Positions 18,366 to 27,487 of a DNA stretch of 64,000 nt are shown piece after piece. A program made the position numbers and the translations under genes. How positions within the stretch are numbered: position 1 is the first letter of the stretch; every line of letters starts with the position of its first letter. Source of the DNA: Candidatus Phycosocius spiralis (GTDB taxonomy: Bacteria; Pseudomonadota; Alphaproteobacteria; Caulobacterales; Aquidulcibacteraceae); assembly GCF_030158815.1 (NCBI RefSeq), contig NZ_BPFZ01000002.1:231732-295731 (forward strand). The letters are read 5' to 3'. The notes beneath the pieces were generated by a model. That model was not told the DNA's origin. It searched no databases and worked only from the letters and a program-made list of their open reading frames with translations.

Positions 18366-18432
18366 TGTGCATATATTTCCACCACAATGTAAGGCCACAC
18401 AAATTAGCTGAAAAGCGAACAGGAGATTGGGG

Positions 18433-19428
18433 TTGATTTCTCGTCGATCTATTGTGGGGGCTGGTTTGGTTGCGCCCATGGCCTTGGCCGGATGTGGGCC
18501 GCAAGAATCACAATCCGCTGGGGGGAAGACACAAATCCGCTTTGCGACTGATTGGCGCGCACAGGCCGAACAAGGTGGTTTTTATCAGGCCTTGGCGCGG
18601 GGCTTTTATGCCGATAAGGGCTTGGATGTCACGTTGATCCAAGGTGGGCCGAGCGTTAATATACCCCAGCTTTTAGCTGCCAATGCCATTGAAATGGGCC
18701 TTGGCTCTAACGCCCCAATCGTGCTGAGTATGGTTCAAGCAGGCGCGAAAGCACGCGCAGTAATGGCTTCCTTCCAAAAAGACCCCCAAGTATTGATCAC
18801 CCATCCACGCGCAGACATCAAATCACTGGCTGATATGAAGGGCAAGCCAATCATGCTGGCCGATGCATCCATCACCGCCTTTTGGCCGTGGTTGAAAGCC
18901 AAATATGGATTTAGTGATGCCCAAGTCCGCAAATATACATTTAACTCAGCCCCATTTCTTGCCGACCCCAACGCCATCCAACAAGGCTATATCACCAGCG
19001 AACCCTATACGCTCAAGAAGCAAGGCAAGATCGATCCGCAGGTCTTTTTGTTGGCTGATGCGGGCTATCCTGGTTATGCGGCCATGACTTTGGTGAGCGA
19101 GAGATTTATCGCGCGCGATGGCGGAGCTGTGCGTGACTTTGTCGAAGCCACGATAGCAGGCTGGCAAGACTACCTCCATTTTGATCCAGCCCCCGGTGAT
19201 GGGTTAATTATCACAGCCAATCCAGACATGACACATGACCTATTGGCCCAAGCACGAGATAAATTATTGGCTTATGGCATTGTAGAAACTCCCGCCGGTG
19301 AAATTGGGACAATGACTTTAAAGCGCTGGCGGGAATTTTTTTCGATGATGGCTGCGGCGGGTATCTACCCAAAAGATATGAATTGGGAATCTGGGATTGA
19401 CCTATCATTTCTGCCCAAAGCCACTTGA
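18433..19428 (+). CDS. ABC transporter substrate-binding lipoprotein, NMT1/THI5-like
   Basis: A 331-residue periplasmic binding protein of the NMT1/THI5 / SsuA superfamily, which binds thiamine-pyrimidine precursors, riboflavin, sulfonates, nitrate and similar ligands. It starts with SRRS and a hydrophobic stretch ending in the lipobox LAGC. The fold core is recognisable in DWRAQAEQGGFYQALARGFY, GLDVTLIQGGPSVNIPQLLA and ADMKGKPIM. The start is best read as TTG at 18433, seven bases after AGGAG; a TTG at 18427 is too close to that site. The ATPase and permease genes follow with overlapping or close spacing. No TPP riboswitch was seen upstream, so the ligand is left open. Confidence 0.87.
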   Translation: MISRRSIVGAGLVAPMALAGCGPQESQSAGGKTQIRFATDWRAQAEQGGFYQALARGFYADKGLDVTLIQGGPSVNIPQLLAANAIEMGLGSNAPIVLSMVQAGAKARAVMASFQKDPQVLITHPRADIKSLADMKGKPIMLADASITAFWPWLKAKYGFSDAQVRKYTFNSAPFLADPNAIQQGYITSEPYTLKKQGKIDPQVFLLADAGYPGYAAMTLVSERFIARDGGAVRDFVEATIAGWQDYLHFDPAPGDGLIITANPDMTHDLLAQARDKLLAYGIVETPAGEIGTMTLKRWREFFSMMAAAGIYPKDMNWESGIDLSFLPKAT

Positions 19429-20216
19429 TGTCATATACCTCAATCCCACCTAAACCGATCCTTATATCAGCCAATCAAGCTTCTGTTTCCTATGGGAATT
19501 TACTGGCCCTTGGGCCGATAGACTTAGCCGTTAAGGCCGGGGAATGTGTGGTATTATTAGGGCCCTCAGGCTGCGGTAAAAGTACGTTATTGTCGGCATT
19601 GGCAGGCTTACAGCCTTTGGCCAGTGGATCGGTAACCTTTGATGGACATGATTATGCAGCGCCCAAGAACACCCCTAACCGTGCCATCCCGGGATTTGTG
19701 TTTCAAGAACCAAACTTAATGAATTGGGCGCGCGCGTTGGATAATGTCGCCCTGCCCTTGGCACTGGCTGGGGTTGAAAAGGCAGAGCAGCGTGCCCGCG
19801 CACAAGCTGCCCTGACGCGGGTTGGACTTTTGGCTTATGCCAATGCGTTTCCGCGAACCTTGTCGGGAGGCATGCGGATGCGGGTCGCTTTGGCCCGTGC
19901 CTTGGTCAATGATCCCAAAGCTTTACTCTTGGATGAGCCTTTTGCCGCTATTGATGAATTGGGGCGCCGGGTACTCGACGACTTGGTATTGCAGGCGAAA
20001 AATGATCAAAATATCGCCATTTTGTTTGTCACCCACTCGGTTGATGAGGCGGTTTATTTAGCAGACCGCATTTTGGTCTTAAGCCCAAGGCCCGGTCGGA
20101 TCGTGACGGAAATCACTGTACCCTCTTATGCACGTGGTCCAGAGTTTTTGACTTCCACTGCGTATGCCAAAGTTGCAGCACAAGCTCGCCGGGCGCTGGT
20201 GCCTGCACTGGTTTAA
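19428..20216 (+). CDS. ABC transporter ATP-binding protein (taurine/nitrate/HMP type)
   Basis: Cytoplasmic ATPase of 262 residues that powers the NMT1-type importer. Walker A is GPSGCGKST, the Q-loop is in VFQEPNLMNWARA, the signature is LSGGMRMRVALARAL, Walker B is ALLLDEPFAAID and the switch is FVTHSVDEAVYLA. The ATG overlaps the stop codon of the binding-protein gene (TGATG). An N-terminal extension of about 15 residues precedes the first strand. Confidence 0.93.
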   Translation: MSYTSIPPKPILISANQASVSYGNLLALGPIDLAVKAGECVVLLGPSGCGKSTLLSALAGLQPLASGSVTFDGHDYAAPKNTPNRAIPGFVFQEPNLMNWARALDNVALPLALAGVEKAEQRARAQAALTRVGLLAYANAFPRTLSGGMRMRVALARALVNDPKALLLDEPFAAIDELGRRVLDDLVLQAKNDQNIAILFVTHSVDEAVYLADRILVLSPRPGRIVTEITVPSYARGPEFLTSTAYAKVAAQARRALVPALV

Positions 20217-20235
20217 ACCTGAAAGAAGCATAAAG

Positions 20236-20982
20236 ATGAGCAAGATCGACTTCGCCCCTTTGATTGCTGGGATCTACATTTTGGCTCTTTGGGAAGGTCT
20301 GACGCGGATTTCTGGCCTACCCCATGTGATCCTACCACCACCCAGCGCTATTGGAATGGCTTTGATCGATCGAAGTATTGTGTTGCTGCCCGCAGCTGGC
20401 ATAACCTTGGGTTTAGCGCTGTTAGCGCTCGTGATCTCCATCAGTCTTGGCACCGCGATAGCTTTACTCTTCGCGCGATTTCCAGTGTTGGAGCGTGGGC
20501 TTGCTCCCTATAGCTTGGTGCTGCAAGCAACACCAATTGTTGCGATTGCCCCCTTGGTGATCATCTGGACTGGCATAGAAAACCCGCGTCGCGCAATTTT
20601 AATTCTTGCGATTATTGTGGCCGTATTCCCAGTTCTGACGGCTGCACTTGCGGGGCTTAAGGCTGTGGACCCGGGTTTAGACCGCTTGTTCACCTTACAC
20701 CGGGCTACCAGCAGCCAACGGTTTTTGCGGCTGGAATTACCAACAGCGGCGCCATTTTTGCTGGCAGGGGCCAAAACTGCAGCAGGACTATCGCTGGTTG
20801 GGGTTGTGGTGGCGGAATTTGTGGCAGGTACAGGCGCTACGGGAGGCCTTGCTTGGCGTTTGGTTGAAGCGGGTAACCGGCTTGAGACAGCCACCATGTT
20901 TGCAGCCCTATTCTTATTGGCTCTAATGGGCCTGTCACTGCACGCCCTTCTCAGTTTTGTTGAAAACAAGCTGCGAAATTGA
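20236..20982 (+). CDS. ABC transporter permease
   Basis: Inner membrane permease of 248 residues with six predicted hydrophobic segments. The BPD_transp_1 EAA loop is around ALAGLKAVDPGLDRLFTLHRA, and LPTAAPFLLAGAKTAAG follows. It is the third member of the importer operon, 19 bp after the ATPase stop. ATG at 20236 follows GAAAGAAG and is preferred over the upstream in-frame codons inside the ATPase gene. Confidence 0.9.
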   Translation: MSKIDFAPLIAGIYILALWEGLTRISGLPHVILPPPSAIGMALIDRSIVLLPAAGITLGLALLALVISISLGTAIALLFARFPVLERGLAPYSLVLQATPIVAIAPLVIIWTGIENPRRAILILAIIVAVFPVLTAALAGLKAVDPGLDRLFTLHRATSSQRFLRLELPTAAPFLLAGAKTAAGLSLVGVVVAEFVAGTGATGGLAWRLVEAGNRLETATMFAALFLLALMGLSLHALLSFVENKLRN

Positions 20983-21186
20983 CATCCAGAGCTTGCGCCT
21001 GCCACATCTCACCTTAAAGAAGAGTGGAGTGGCACTTTCAGCCAAGAAAATGATGCTACAAGAATTGGGTTGTGGATTTGCTGCCTCATGGTTCAAAAGC
21101 ACGCTTTTCATGATGTAGGCCAGCCTGTCGCATCAAGTATATAGGTTGAACAATTGGGGCAGATGACCTACCAAACCAGAACTATC

Positions 21187-21660
21187 CTATGTGGCTTGAT
21201 GAAGGAGATAAGGTCTCAGTTTGGTGACTAATTCTGGTATTGGTCGCCTAGGCCGTCCTTGCAAGTCTATGGTAACTGCTTCAACCATTGCTGTCGCGAT
21301 GACCTCTAACCCAATAGTGTGGCCGTTTCGGACAATGGTTTGAGAGATAAGAAGGCGAGCGCCGTTGATGTGGTTGTATTGGGTTTGTACAAGCAAGCTA
21401 TCATCAATTTTCGCTCTGCGCTTGAAGGCGATATCCATGCCAGTGATGGCAAAGGCCAAAGGTGGGTCGCGTTCTAATAAATGGGTGTGCTCTATGCCGG
21501 CAAGGCGCAAAAAATCAGACCGTCCGCGCTCAAAATACCGCAGATAATTGGCATGATAGACAATGCCAGACATGTCGGTGTCCTCATAATAAATCCGCAC
21601 CGGTAATAAATGAGTTCGCCCTTCAAAGCGGCCGCTGGTGGCACAGTCCTGCACGTTCAA
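21187..21660 (-). CDS. ybgC: YbgC-type acyl-CoA thioesterase
   Basis: Hot-dog-fold thioesterase of 157 residues of the Tol-Pal-associated YbgC group. The signature YYEDTDMSGIVYHANYLRYF contains the catalytic Asp and is followed by ERGRSDFLR. YbgC hydrolyses short-chain acyl-CoAs and associates with phospholipid synthesis enzymes. In most proteobacteria it heads the tol-pal operon; here neither neighbour is a tol gene, so it has been separated. The gene upstream region faces the rpsU terminator. Confidence 0.9.
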   Translation of the reverse strand: MNVQDCATSGRFEGRTHLLPVRIYYEDTDMSGIVYHANYLRYFERGRSDFLRLAGIEHTHLLERDPPLAFAITGMDIAFKRRAKIDDSLLVQTQYNHINGARLLISQTIVRNGHTIGLEVIATAMVEAVTIDLQGRPRRPIPELVTKLRPYLLHQAT

Positions 21661-21680
21661 ACCCCCAAATACTTGCCCCT

Positions 21681-21720
21681 AAAACACAAAAGCCGCCCTT
21701 GGCAAACCAAGCGGCGGCTT
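21681..21720 (-). terminator. Intrinsic terminator of rpsU
   Basis: On the minus strand the stem AAGCCGCC / GGCGGCTT (21690-21697 and 21713-21720), with an inner CTTGG/CCAAG extension, is followed by TTTGTGTTTT. It lies 23 nt past the S21 stop. Confidence 0.75.
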
Positions 21721-21742
21721 CAACTATAGTGTGCATGGACAC

Positions 21743-21961
21743 TCAGCGCTTGAGAACCAAGCCTTCGCGCTGCGCACGCTTGCGCTGCAACTTGCGCATC
21801 CGGCGCACGGCTTCAGCATCTTCGCGCGCACGTTTTTCAGAAGGCTTTTCAAAATGATTGCGACGCTTCATCTCGCGGAAGGTACCTTCACGCTGCATCT
21901 TCTTTTTAAGTGCTTTCAACGCCTGATCGACGTTGTTATCGCGCACAAGGATCTGAACCAG
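21743..21961 (-). CDS. rpsU: 30S ribosomal protein S21, probable CTG start
   Basis: Small-subunit ribosomal protein S21, a basic protein of about 72 residues. It carries [38 protein letters not shown] and a basic C-terminus. Family members start MVQ(I/V)LVRDNN. Here the corresponding codons are CTG GTT CAG ATC CTT GTG, with a TAG stop four codons before the CTG (21971-21973) and no ATG, GTG or TTG between. AGGGGG lies six bases upstream of the CTG. I therefore read CTG at 21961 as initiator; the only alternative is GTG at 21946, which would remove five conserved residues. Confidence 0.9.
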   Translation of the reverse strand: MVQILVRDNNVDQALKALKKKMQREGTFREMKRRNHFEKPSEKRAREDAEAVRRMRKLQRKRAQREGLVLKR

Positions 21962-22078
21962 GGACGCCCCCTATGATTGCTCGAACGACCTTACATTGTT
22001 AAGAATGCACGGCCTAGAAAAGGTGAGGCGCGCTAATACCTAAAACCTATGCCTTTGTCCACCTCACGGTGACGGTTC

Positions 22079-22825
22079 ATGTCAGTAAGCAAAACAAAGG
22101 TGGACCTATGCCTAGGCTTGACTTATCTTGTCGGCATGATCAGTTCCACCTCACCAAATGACACTTGTTGTCTCAATGACCCCGTCCAGGCCTTCAAGGA
22201 GCGCTATTTAGATGCCGCTTTGGAAGAAGCCGCGTTTTCAGGCTGGTTTGGGGGTGGATTAGAGCGGGCGCGGGTGGAAGCTGGCTTGAGTGTAGGCGAA
22301 GCGATGCTGGCGGCACCACGTGGTGCCATTGATCTGATTGACGCTTGGTTTTACCGCGCTGAGCGGACCATGGTGCGCGCATTGGCTGGGTGTGAGCCTG
22401 CAACCAAAATCCGCACTAAAGCGACGCTGGCAGTTCGCGTGCGATTAGAGGCTTTATTACCTCACAAAGAAAGCTTGCGCCGTGCCGTGCTTTATCTGGC
22501 TGCACCCAATCATATTCCTCACGGGCTAAGAATGGCGTGGCGGGCGGCCGATCTTGCTTGGATGGCGATAGGTGATACTTCCACAGATTTCAACTATTAT
22601 TCCAAGCGCACAATTCTATCGGGCATTCATGTGGCGACTTTGGCTTATTGCCTCCAAGACGATAGCGATGATCACGAAAAGTCTTGGGCATTTTTAAATC
22701 GGCGCATCAGTCATGTTATGGAGTTTGAAAGGGCCAAAGCGAAAATCAATCAGTCCCTTAACAAACTTCCAGACCCTTTGGGTCTTCTGATACGCTTGCG
22801 CTATGGCCCTTCGCCAAAACCATAA
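22079..22825 (+). CDS. COQ9 family protein
   Basis: COQ9-like protein of 248 residues. COQ9 binds a lipid and assists hydroxylation steps of ubiquinone synthesis; the fold is related to TetR ligand domains. Recognisable are the LDAALEEAAFSGW helix, DLIDAWFYRAERTM, RVRLEALLPHKESLRRAV and SDIDFNYYSKR-like STDFNYYSKR. The start is not certain: ATG at 22079 follows a GGTGACGG stretch and ATG at 22136 would trim 19 residues that include several Cys. The 3' end overlaps the convergent purK by 25 bp. Confidence 0.88.
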   Translation: MSVSKTKVDLCLGLTYLVGMISSTSPNDTCCLNDPVQAFKERYLDAALEEAAFSGWFGGGLERARVEAGLSVGEAMLAAPRGAIDLIDAWFYRAERTMVRALAGCEPATKIRTKATLAVRVRLEALLPHKESLRRAVLYLAAPNHIPHGLRMAWRAADLAWMAIGDTSTDFNYYSKRTILSGIHVATLAYCLQDDSDDHEKSWAFLNRRISHVMEFERAKAKINQSLNKLPDPLGLLIRLRYGPSPKP

Positions 22826-23898
22826 AGCTCAGTGATATGGCCCATTTTTCGCCCTTCGCGAACTTGGCGTTTGCCATATAGGTGTAAATAACCATTCTCT
22901 TTTTGTGATAGTTGCGGCCATGCATCAACATCATATCCAATCAGATTAGTCATGATCACTTGGGCACTGAGACGCTGTGTTGTGGCTAAAGGCCAATGTG
23001 CAATTGCGCGAATATGTTGTTGAAATTGACTGGCCGCACAGCCGTCTTGGGTCCAATGGCCAGAATTATGGACCCTTGGCGCGATTTCGTTCACGATCAG
23101 CCCGCCATCAGCCAAGACAAAAAACTCAACTGCCAATACTCCAATATGGTCCAAAGCATGGCTGATTTGGGTTGCGGCAGCAACGGCCGCTGTCTCAACC
23201 GAAGTAGATATGCGCGCAGGCACACTCGATGTGCGCAATATCCCATCTTGATGAACATTCTCGGTAACATCAAAATGTGCAAGACGACCGTCGCCACCGC
23301 GTGCGACAATCACCGATACTTCACGTTCAAACGGTACAATACCCTCAAGCACGCATGCTTGCCCCTTTAACTTAAACCATGCCGCAGCACTATCCTCTAG
23401 AGTACACAGCCTGACTTGGCCTTTGCCATCATAGCCAAGGGTTCGAACCTTTAAAATGGCAGGGGTGCCAATCTGTGCCACCGCATGGTTCAGGCCGTCG
23501 AGATGATCAACCGCCGCAAATGGCGCGGTTTTCAAACCCAAGCTGTGCAAGAACTGCTTTTCGAATAAGCGGTCTTGGGTCAGTTGCAAAGATCTCAGTC
23601 CCGGGCGGATCGGTTTTTTTTCGGCCAAAAATGCCAAGGCAGCGGCAGGCACATTTTCAAACTCAAAGGTGATCACATCGACGCTTTGCGCAAATGCAGC
23701 CAAGCTTTCCCAATCATCCCAAGCTGCCTGGAAACAGCGCGCACCAACCCGACCAGCTGGACAATCCTGCTCTGGCTCATAGACGACACAATCAAATCCC
23801 AACTCAGCGGCAGAAAGCGCTAATAGACGGCCCAATTGACCGCCGCCTAAAATACCGATCCTAGAACCAGGTTTGAGTTGCAGCAAAGGATCGGTCAT
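22801..23898 (-). CDS. purK: 5-(carboxyamino)imidazole ribonucleotide synthase PurK
   Basis: ATP-grasp enzyme of 365 residues that makes N5-CAIR from AIR, bicarbonate and ATP in purine synthesis. It has the N-terminal [20 protein letters not shown] nucleotide fold, [31 protein letters not shown] and the C-terminal [14 protein letters not shown] catalytic segment. ATG at 23898 overlaps the end of purE by four bases, so the two are translationally coupled. The stop overlaps the convergent COQ9 gene. Confidence 0.95.
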   Translation of the reverse strand: MTDPLLQLKPGSRIGILGGGQLGRLLALSAAELGFDCVVYEPEQDCPAGRVGARCFQAAWDDWESLAAFAQSVDVITFEFENVPAAALAFLAEKKPIRPGLRSLQLTQDRLFEKQFLHSLGLKTAPFAAVDHLDGLNHAVAQIGTPAILKVRTLGYDGKGQVRLCTLEDSAAAWFKLKGQACVLEGIVPFEREVSVIVARGGDGRLAHFDVTENVHQDGILRTSSVPARISTSVETAAVAAATQISHALDHIGVLAVEFFVLADGGLIVNEIAPRVHNSGHWTQDGCAASQFQQHIRAIAHWPLATTQRLSAQVIMTNLIGYDVDAWPQLSQKENGYLHLYGKRQVREGRKMGHITELYGFGEGP

Positions 23899-24386
23899 CC
23901 GCGCGGATCGTCCTGCACGCGATCGGTCTGTTCTTGACGCCAAGCAGTCAAGCGCCCAGCTAACCCTTCATCACTCAAAGCTAAGATAGCCGCAGCCAAA
24001 AGCGCCGCATTGGCGGCTCCGGCGGGACCGATTGCCAAAGTCCCTACAGGAATACCCTTTGGCATCTGTACGATCGACAACAGACTATCTTGTCCTGAAA
24101 GGGATGATGTACGCACCGGCACGCCCAGCACAGGCAAGGTCGTCATGGCCGCAACCATACCAGGCAGATGAGCTGCCCCGCCCGCACCTGCAATAATGAC
24201 TTTCAAACCGCGCCCCTTTGCCTCTTTTGCATAGGCGGCCATGCGATCGGGGGTACGATGGGCTGAAATCACACGGGCCTCATAGGCAACCGCCAAACAA
24301 TCTAAAATCTGAGCGGCCTCTGCCATGGTTTCCCAATCAGACCTAGAGCCCATGATTAAGCCAATAAGGGGATTTGATGTTGTCAT
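23895..24386 (-). CDS. purE: N5-carboxyaminoimidazole ribonucleotide mutase PurE
   Basis: PurE class I mutase of 163 residues that converts N5-CAIR to CAIR, the step after PurK. The active-site [20 protein letters not shown] and [12 protein letters not shown] motifs are intact, as is [13 protein letters not shown]. The start at 24386 ([13 protein letters not shown]) is the common family start; five more in-frame codons lie upstream. It is the first gene of the purE-purK pair, with the GGDEF gene divergent from it. Confidence 0.95.
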   Translation of the reverse strand: MTTSNPLIGLIMGSRSDWETMAEAAQILDCLAVAYEARVISAHRTPDRMAAYAKEAKGRGLKVIIAGAGGAAHLPGMVAAMTTLPVLGVPVRTSSLSGQDSLLSIVQMPKGIPVGTLAIGPAGAANAALLAAAILALSDEGLAGRLTAWRQEQTDRVQDDPRG

Positions 24387-24619
24387 GTCCTTGCACCACA
24401 CCGATTGGCTCTGACCTGTGGGATGGACTGATCATCCTAAGCCATTGGGAAAGCCCGAGCTTCTAATCAAAATGGACCACAAAGGAAAGACCTTAGGGTC
24501 CAATACTGGCATCCAATGCTTCATAGAATCAAAAAAATCTTTTAGAAATTTAGCAAGTCATCTATGTTTTTTGGGATTGGTTTGTTTACCGGTATAAAGT
24601 ACAGATTAGCGCTTGAGCA

Positions 24620-25390
24620 TTGGTTCAAAGCGAAGAAATCGGGGTTAGCGCTGTGGGTCTCGCACAACAACATTCAAGCCAAGAAGTGCCCGCATCTGCG
24701 GTCACGCGTTCTTCCAAAACCGATTTAGATACCGTCAGTGCCTCTGCCCAATACTCAGATTCTATCAGTCAACACCCTGCTTTGGCGATGACAGCAGCAG
24801 AATTAACCCCCGCAGTCCGTCGTGCTCTCAAACATCTCGCAGATGAGGTTTCAAGTCTTAAAGCCGAGCGTGCCCGTTTGGCAGATCGTCTACGGCGGGC
24901 GGAGGAATTAGCCGATCGGGATACGTTGGTTCCGGTGTATAATCGGCGTGCCTTTGTGCGTGAATTAGACCGTATCATCAGTTTCGCCGCACGCTATGAG
25001 GTTCAAGCCAGCTTGGTCTATTTTGACCTTAATGGCTTTAAACAGATTAATGATCGTTTTGGGCATCCTGCTGGCGATGCTATCTTACAGGCTGTTGGCA
25101 AAGCTTTGCTCGATAATGTGCGCGACAGTGATTTGGTTGGCCGCGTAGGCGGGGATGAGTTTGCGGTTATCTTGGCACAATCAAGCCCAGAGGATGCGGT
25201 ACGTAAAGGAACCCAATTAGCCGATGCTATTTCCAAGACCCAGATTGATTATTTGGGTCATCGGCTCACCATTAGTGCGGCCTTTGGCGCTTATTGCCTT
25301 GAAGCAGACGATACCGGGGAACGTGCCTTATCACGGGCTGATGAAGCCATGTATGCCGATAAGGGTGGCCACAAAATCCAAAGTCTCTAA
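24620..25390 (+). CDS. GGDEF diguanylate cyclase, DgcB-like
   Basis: A soluble 256-residue diguanylate cyclase producing c-di-GMP. An N-terminal Ser/Ala-rich region of about 70 residues leads into a coiled coil (RRALKHLADEVSSLKAERAR, then LADRLRRAEELADRD). The GGDEF domain follows with FDLNGFKQINDRFGH and an intact GGDEF active site. No clear RxxD inhibitory site is seen five residues before it (LVGRVGGDEF). The coiled coil plus RRAFVREL arrangement resembles Caulobacter DgcB, which acts in surface attachment. The start is TTG at 24620 or GTG at 24650; ATG at 24788 would still leave the coiled coil and catalytic domain. Confidence 0.9.
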   Translation: MVQSEEIGVSAVGLAQQHSSQEVPASAVTRSSKTDLDTVSASAQYSDSISQHPALAMTAAELTPAVRRALKHLADEVSSLKAERARLADRLRRAEELADRDTLVPVYNRRAFVRELDRIISFAARYEVQASLVYFDLNGFKQINDRFGHPAGDAILQAVGKALLDNVRDSDLVGRVGGDEFAVILAQSSPEDAVRKGTQLADAISKTQIDYLGHRLTISAAFGAYCLEADDTGERALSRADEAMYADKGGHKIQSL

Positions 25391-25607
25391 CACAATGCAC
25401 GTTTGGTACCTGATTTGGGATTGAATGACCAAAAGACGATTTCAGATTTCAAACTCACACGCATGATTGGCCAATATGTGCGTTGTTCTTGTGCAGGATC
25501 GATTTTGAATACTATGTTGAGATGGTAAGGTTAAGTTAACATCGTATTTATATCATCTATACAATTGGTAACGACTGAAGCCTAAGTGATTCGTGCCGTC
25601 TGGGGAC

Positions 25608-26156
25608 ATGAAATTGAGTGATACCAAACAAAATATAATGGCTGCGGCGAGATTGTTGGCTCAAACGCGTGGTTACAACGGTTTTAGCTTTCAAGATATT
25701 GCAGAAGCCGTTGGGATTAGAACAGCCAGCGTTCACCATCATTACCCAACCAAAGCGGCTTTATGCTTGCTGATGATGCAACAATACAGCAGCAGCTTTT
25801 TCGAGCGTCTGTATTCAGGAACAGATGATTCGCGAAAGGGGATGCTATCGCATTTTATTGCCCAGTATCGTGCATGCTTGGCAGATAACCGGGTATGCCT
25901 TGGGGTAATGTTTGCATCCGACATTGCCGATCTTAGTCCTGAGATTGCCGATGAAGTTCACAAGTTTTTAAAGGCCAATCAAGCTTGGCTGGTGCGCGCT
26001 TTCCGTAGCAGTGGCTCGCAACTCAGTGCGGCCCAAGCCCATTTATTCTTCTCATCCGTGCAAGGTGCAATGTTAACGGCTTGGGCAATCCAAGACCATG
26101 GTATCTTTGAAGAAGCAACCAACGCTGCCTTGATGATGTTTCAGCGACCGCTTTAA
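25608..26156 (+). CDS. TetR/AcrR family transcriptional regulator
   Basis: A 182-residue repressor-type regulator. The N-terminal helix-turn-helix is GFSFQDIAEAVGIRTASVHHHYPTK with the recognition helix typical of TetR proteins; the C-terminal part is an all-helical ligand domain with RVCLGVMFASDIADL. ATG at 25608 follows GGGG by three bases; a GTG at 25593 is also in frame. The upstream region includes GGTTAAGTTAAC at about 25528. No adjacent efflux gene reveals the target. Confidence 0.88.
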   Translation: MKLSDTKQNIMAAARLLAQTRGYNGFSFQDIAEAVGIRTASVHHHYPTKAALCLLMMQQYSSSFFERLYSGTDDSRKGMLSHFIAQYRACLADNRVCLGVMFASDIADLSPEIADEVHKFLKANQAWLVRAFRSSGSQLSAAQAHLFFSSVQGAMLTAWAIQDHGIFEEATNAALMMFQRPL

Positions 26157-26191
26157 CTGCGTTACTCAATCTAGAAAGGTGCATAGCCGAT

Positions 26192-27487
26192 TTAGGGTAG
26201 GAAAGACTGAGGGGCTTCTTGCACCACTTTGCTTCTGCGCGCGACGACTTCATTCACGGCCATACCGCGCTCAACCACATGGGCTTTGAACCGAAATAAT
26301 CCGTCAACACCAGAAAACCCTTCCGGGGCTTCAATCGCACGGGGTGAAGCACCGCTTTTATTCCCGCCTTTGGTCATACGGGCCAACATCGCGGTGGCAT
26401 CATAGGCGATACCAGCCAATCGGGTAGGTTTTTGTTGATAAGCCTCATTAAAGCGGGCTTCAAAGCCAGCGCGTGCCCCGAAATCTGGGGTTACAAACCA
26501 CGCTCCCTCCATCCGAACATCACTGAGGACCTCGGCATCATTCCAAAGCCCTGTTCCTAGGTAGCGCACATTCCGTGAAGATGCACCAGCTTCTGTCAAT
26601 GTTTGGACAATGGATCGTAAAACAGGTCCACGTTCGGGAATGAGAATGGCATTCTCGCGCCCAGTTCCAATCATGCGCGCAACCCGTCTTGAAGCTTCTA
26701 TGGCCGAGTCTAAGCCACTTGACCTTGGATCATAGCGCTGATCGACTAATATTTTTAGCCCCATAGCTGATGCCGTTTCGCGTGCTGCAGTACTTACCCG
26801 ATCGCCGTACCGTCCTTCGGGCGCCAAAACGATCAAGCGCTTGATCCCGCGCTGGCCTGCATAGCGTACGATGTTTCGCGCTTCATCTTCGGGTAAAAAG
26901 GTCAAGACATATATTGTCCTGCCTGCTTCAGATATGTCGGTTGAGAAGGAAAACATCGCAACATTATTGGCCCTAGAATAAGGCGCGATGGCACCAACAC
27001 CACTGGCAAAGAGGGGACCCAGGACAAAGTCAGCACCAGACCTTATCGCTTCGATCGCAGCAGTACGTGCGCTTTCTGGCGTATCGCCAGAATCAATAGG
27101 CATGAGCAGCATGGTGCTATCGCCTTGCTCAAACAGGGCAAGTTCGGCGGCATTATGTAAGGCAAGGGCTTCATTTTGGATGGCAGGATTGCTACTGGCA
27201 AAAGGGGCTAAAAGTGCAACACGGACCACTTTTCGACCCACCATATGGCTGGGTGACAGTTTGGTGGTGGCTTTGATCAAGTAAGAATTGCTTGAACCTT
27301 CAGTAGGTTTGCTTTGCTGTTGTTCAGGGCTGTTTGTCTGGGTCGAGGTTGAGGCGCATGCAGTGATGAGAAGCAGCCCTATTGCCCCCAACCTTGCGCA
27401 AAGGCCTGATTTAAGGCTTGGTAGGCATTTGAAGCTTGGGAAAGTTAAGAACTTGTGCAAAACTGTGCACCTAGAAATGGATGTCAT
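26192..27487 (-). CDS. LpoA/LppC-like penicillin-binding protein activator lipoprotein
   Basis: Protein of about 431 residues with a periplasmic-binding-protein (type I) fold, as in the C-terminal domain of LpoA, the outer membrane lipoprotein that activates PBP1A. A signal segment ends in LLITAC (lipobox Cys). The fold follows: VRVALLAPFASSNPAIQNEA, GADFVLGPLFASGVGAIAPYS and the hinge LAGIAYDATAMLARM. Alphaproteobacterial members lack the TPR N-domain of the E. coli protein, as here. The start at 27487 (ATG) overlaps the divergent rsmI start region, and the predicted n-region is long, so a downstream TTG may be the real start. Confidence 0.85.
   Translation of the reverse strand: MTSISRCTVLHKFLTFPSFKCLPSLKSGLCARLGAIGLLLITACASTSTQTNSPEQQQSKPTEGSSNSYLIKATTKLSPSHMVGRKVVRVALLAPFASSNPAIQNEALALHNAAELALFEQGDSTMLLMPIDSGDTPESARTAAIEAIRSGADFVLGPLFASGVGAIAPYSRANNVAMFSFSTDISEAGRTIYVLTFLPEDEARNIVRYAGQRGIKRLIVLAPEGRYGDRVSTAARETASAMGLKILVDQRYDPRSSGLDSAIEASRRVARMIGTGRENAILIPERGPVLRSIVQTLTEAGASSRNVRYLGTGLWNDAEVLSDVRMEGAWFVTPDFGARAGFEARFNEAYQQKPTRLAGIAYDATAMLARMTKGGNKSGASPRAIEAPEGFSGVDGLFRFKAHVVERGMAVNEVVARRSKVVQEAPQSFLP

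Noticed and set aside
18160..18432. TPP riboswitch upstream of the NMT1/THI5-type transporter
   Set aside because: The conserved CTGAGA and related core segments are not present; only a tandem repeat and an SD-like AGGAG are seen.
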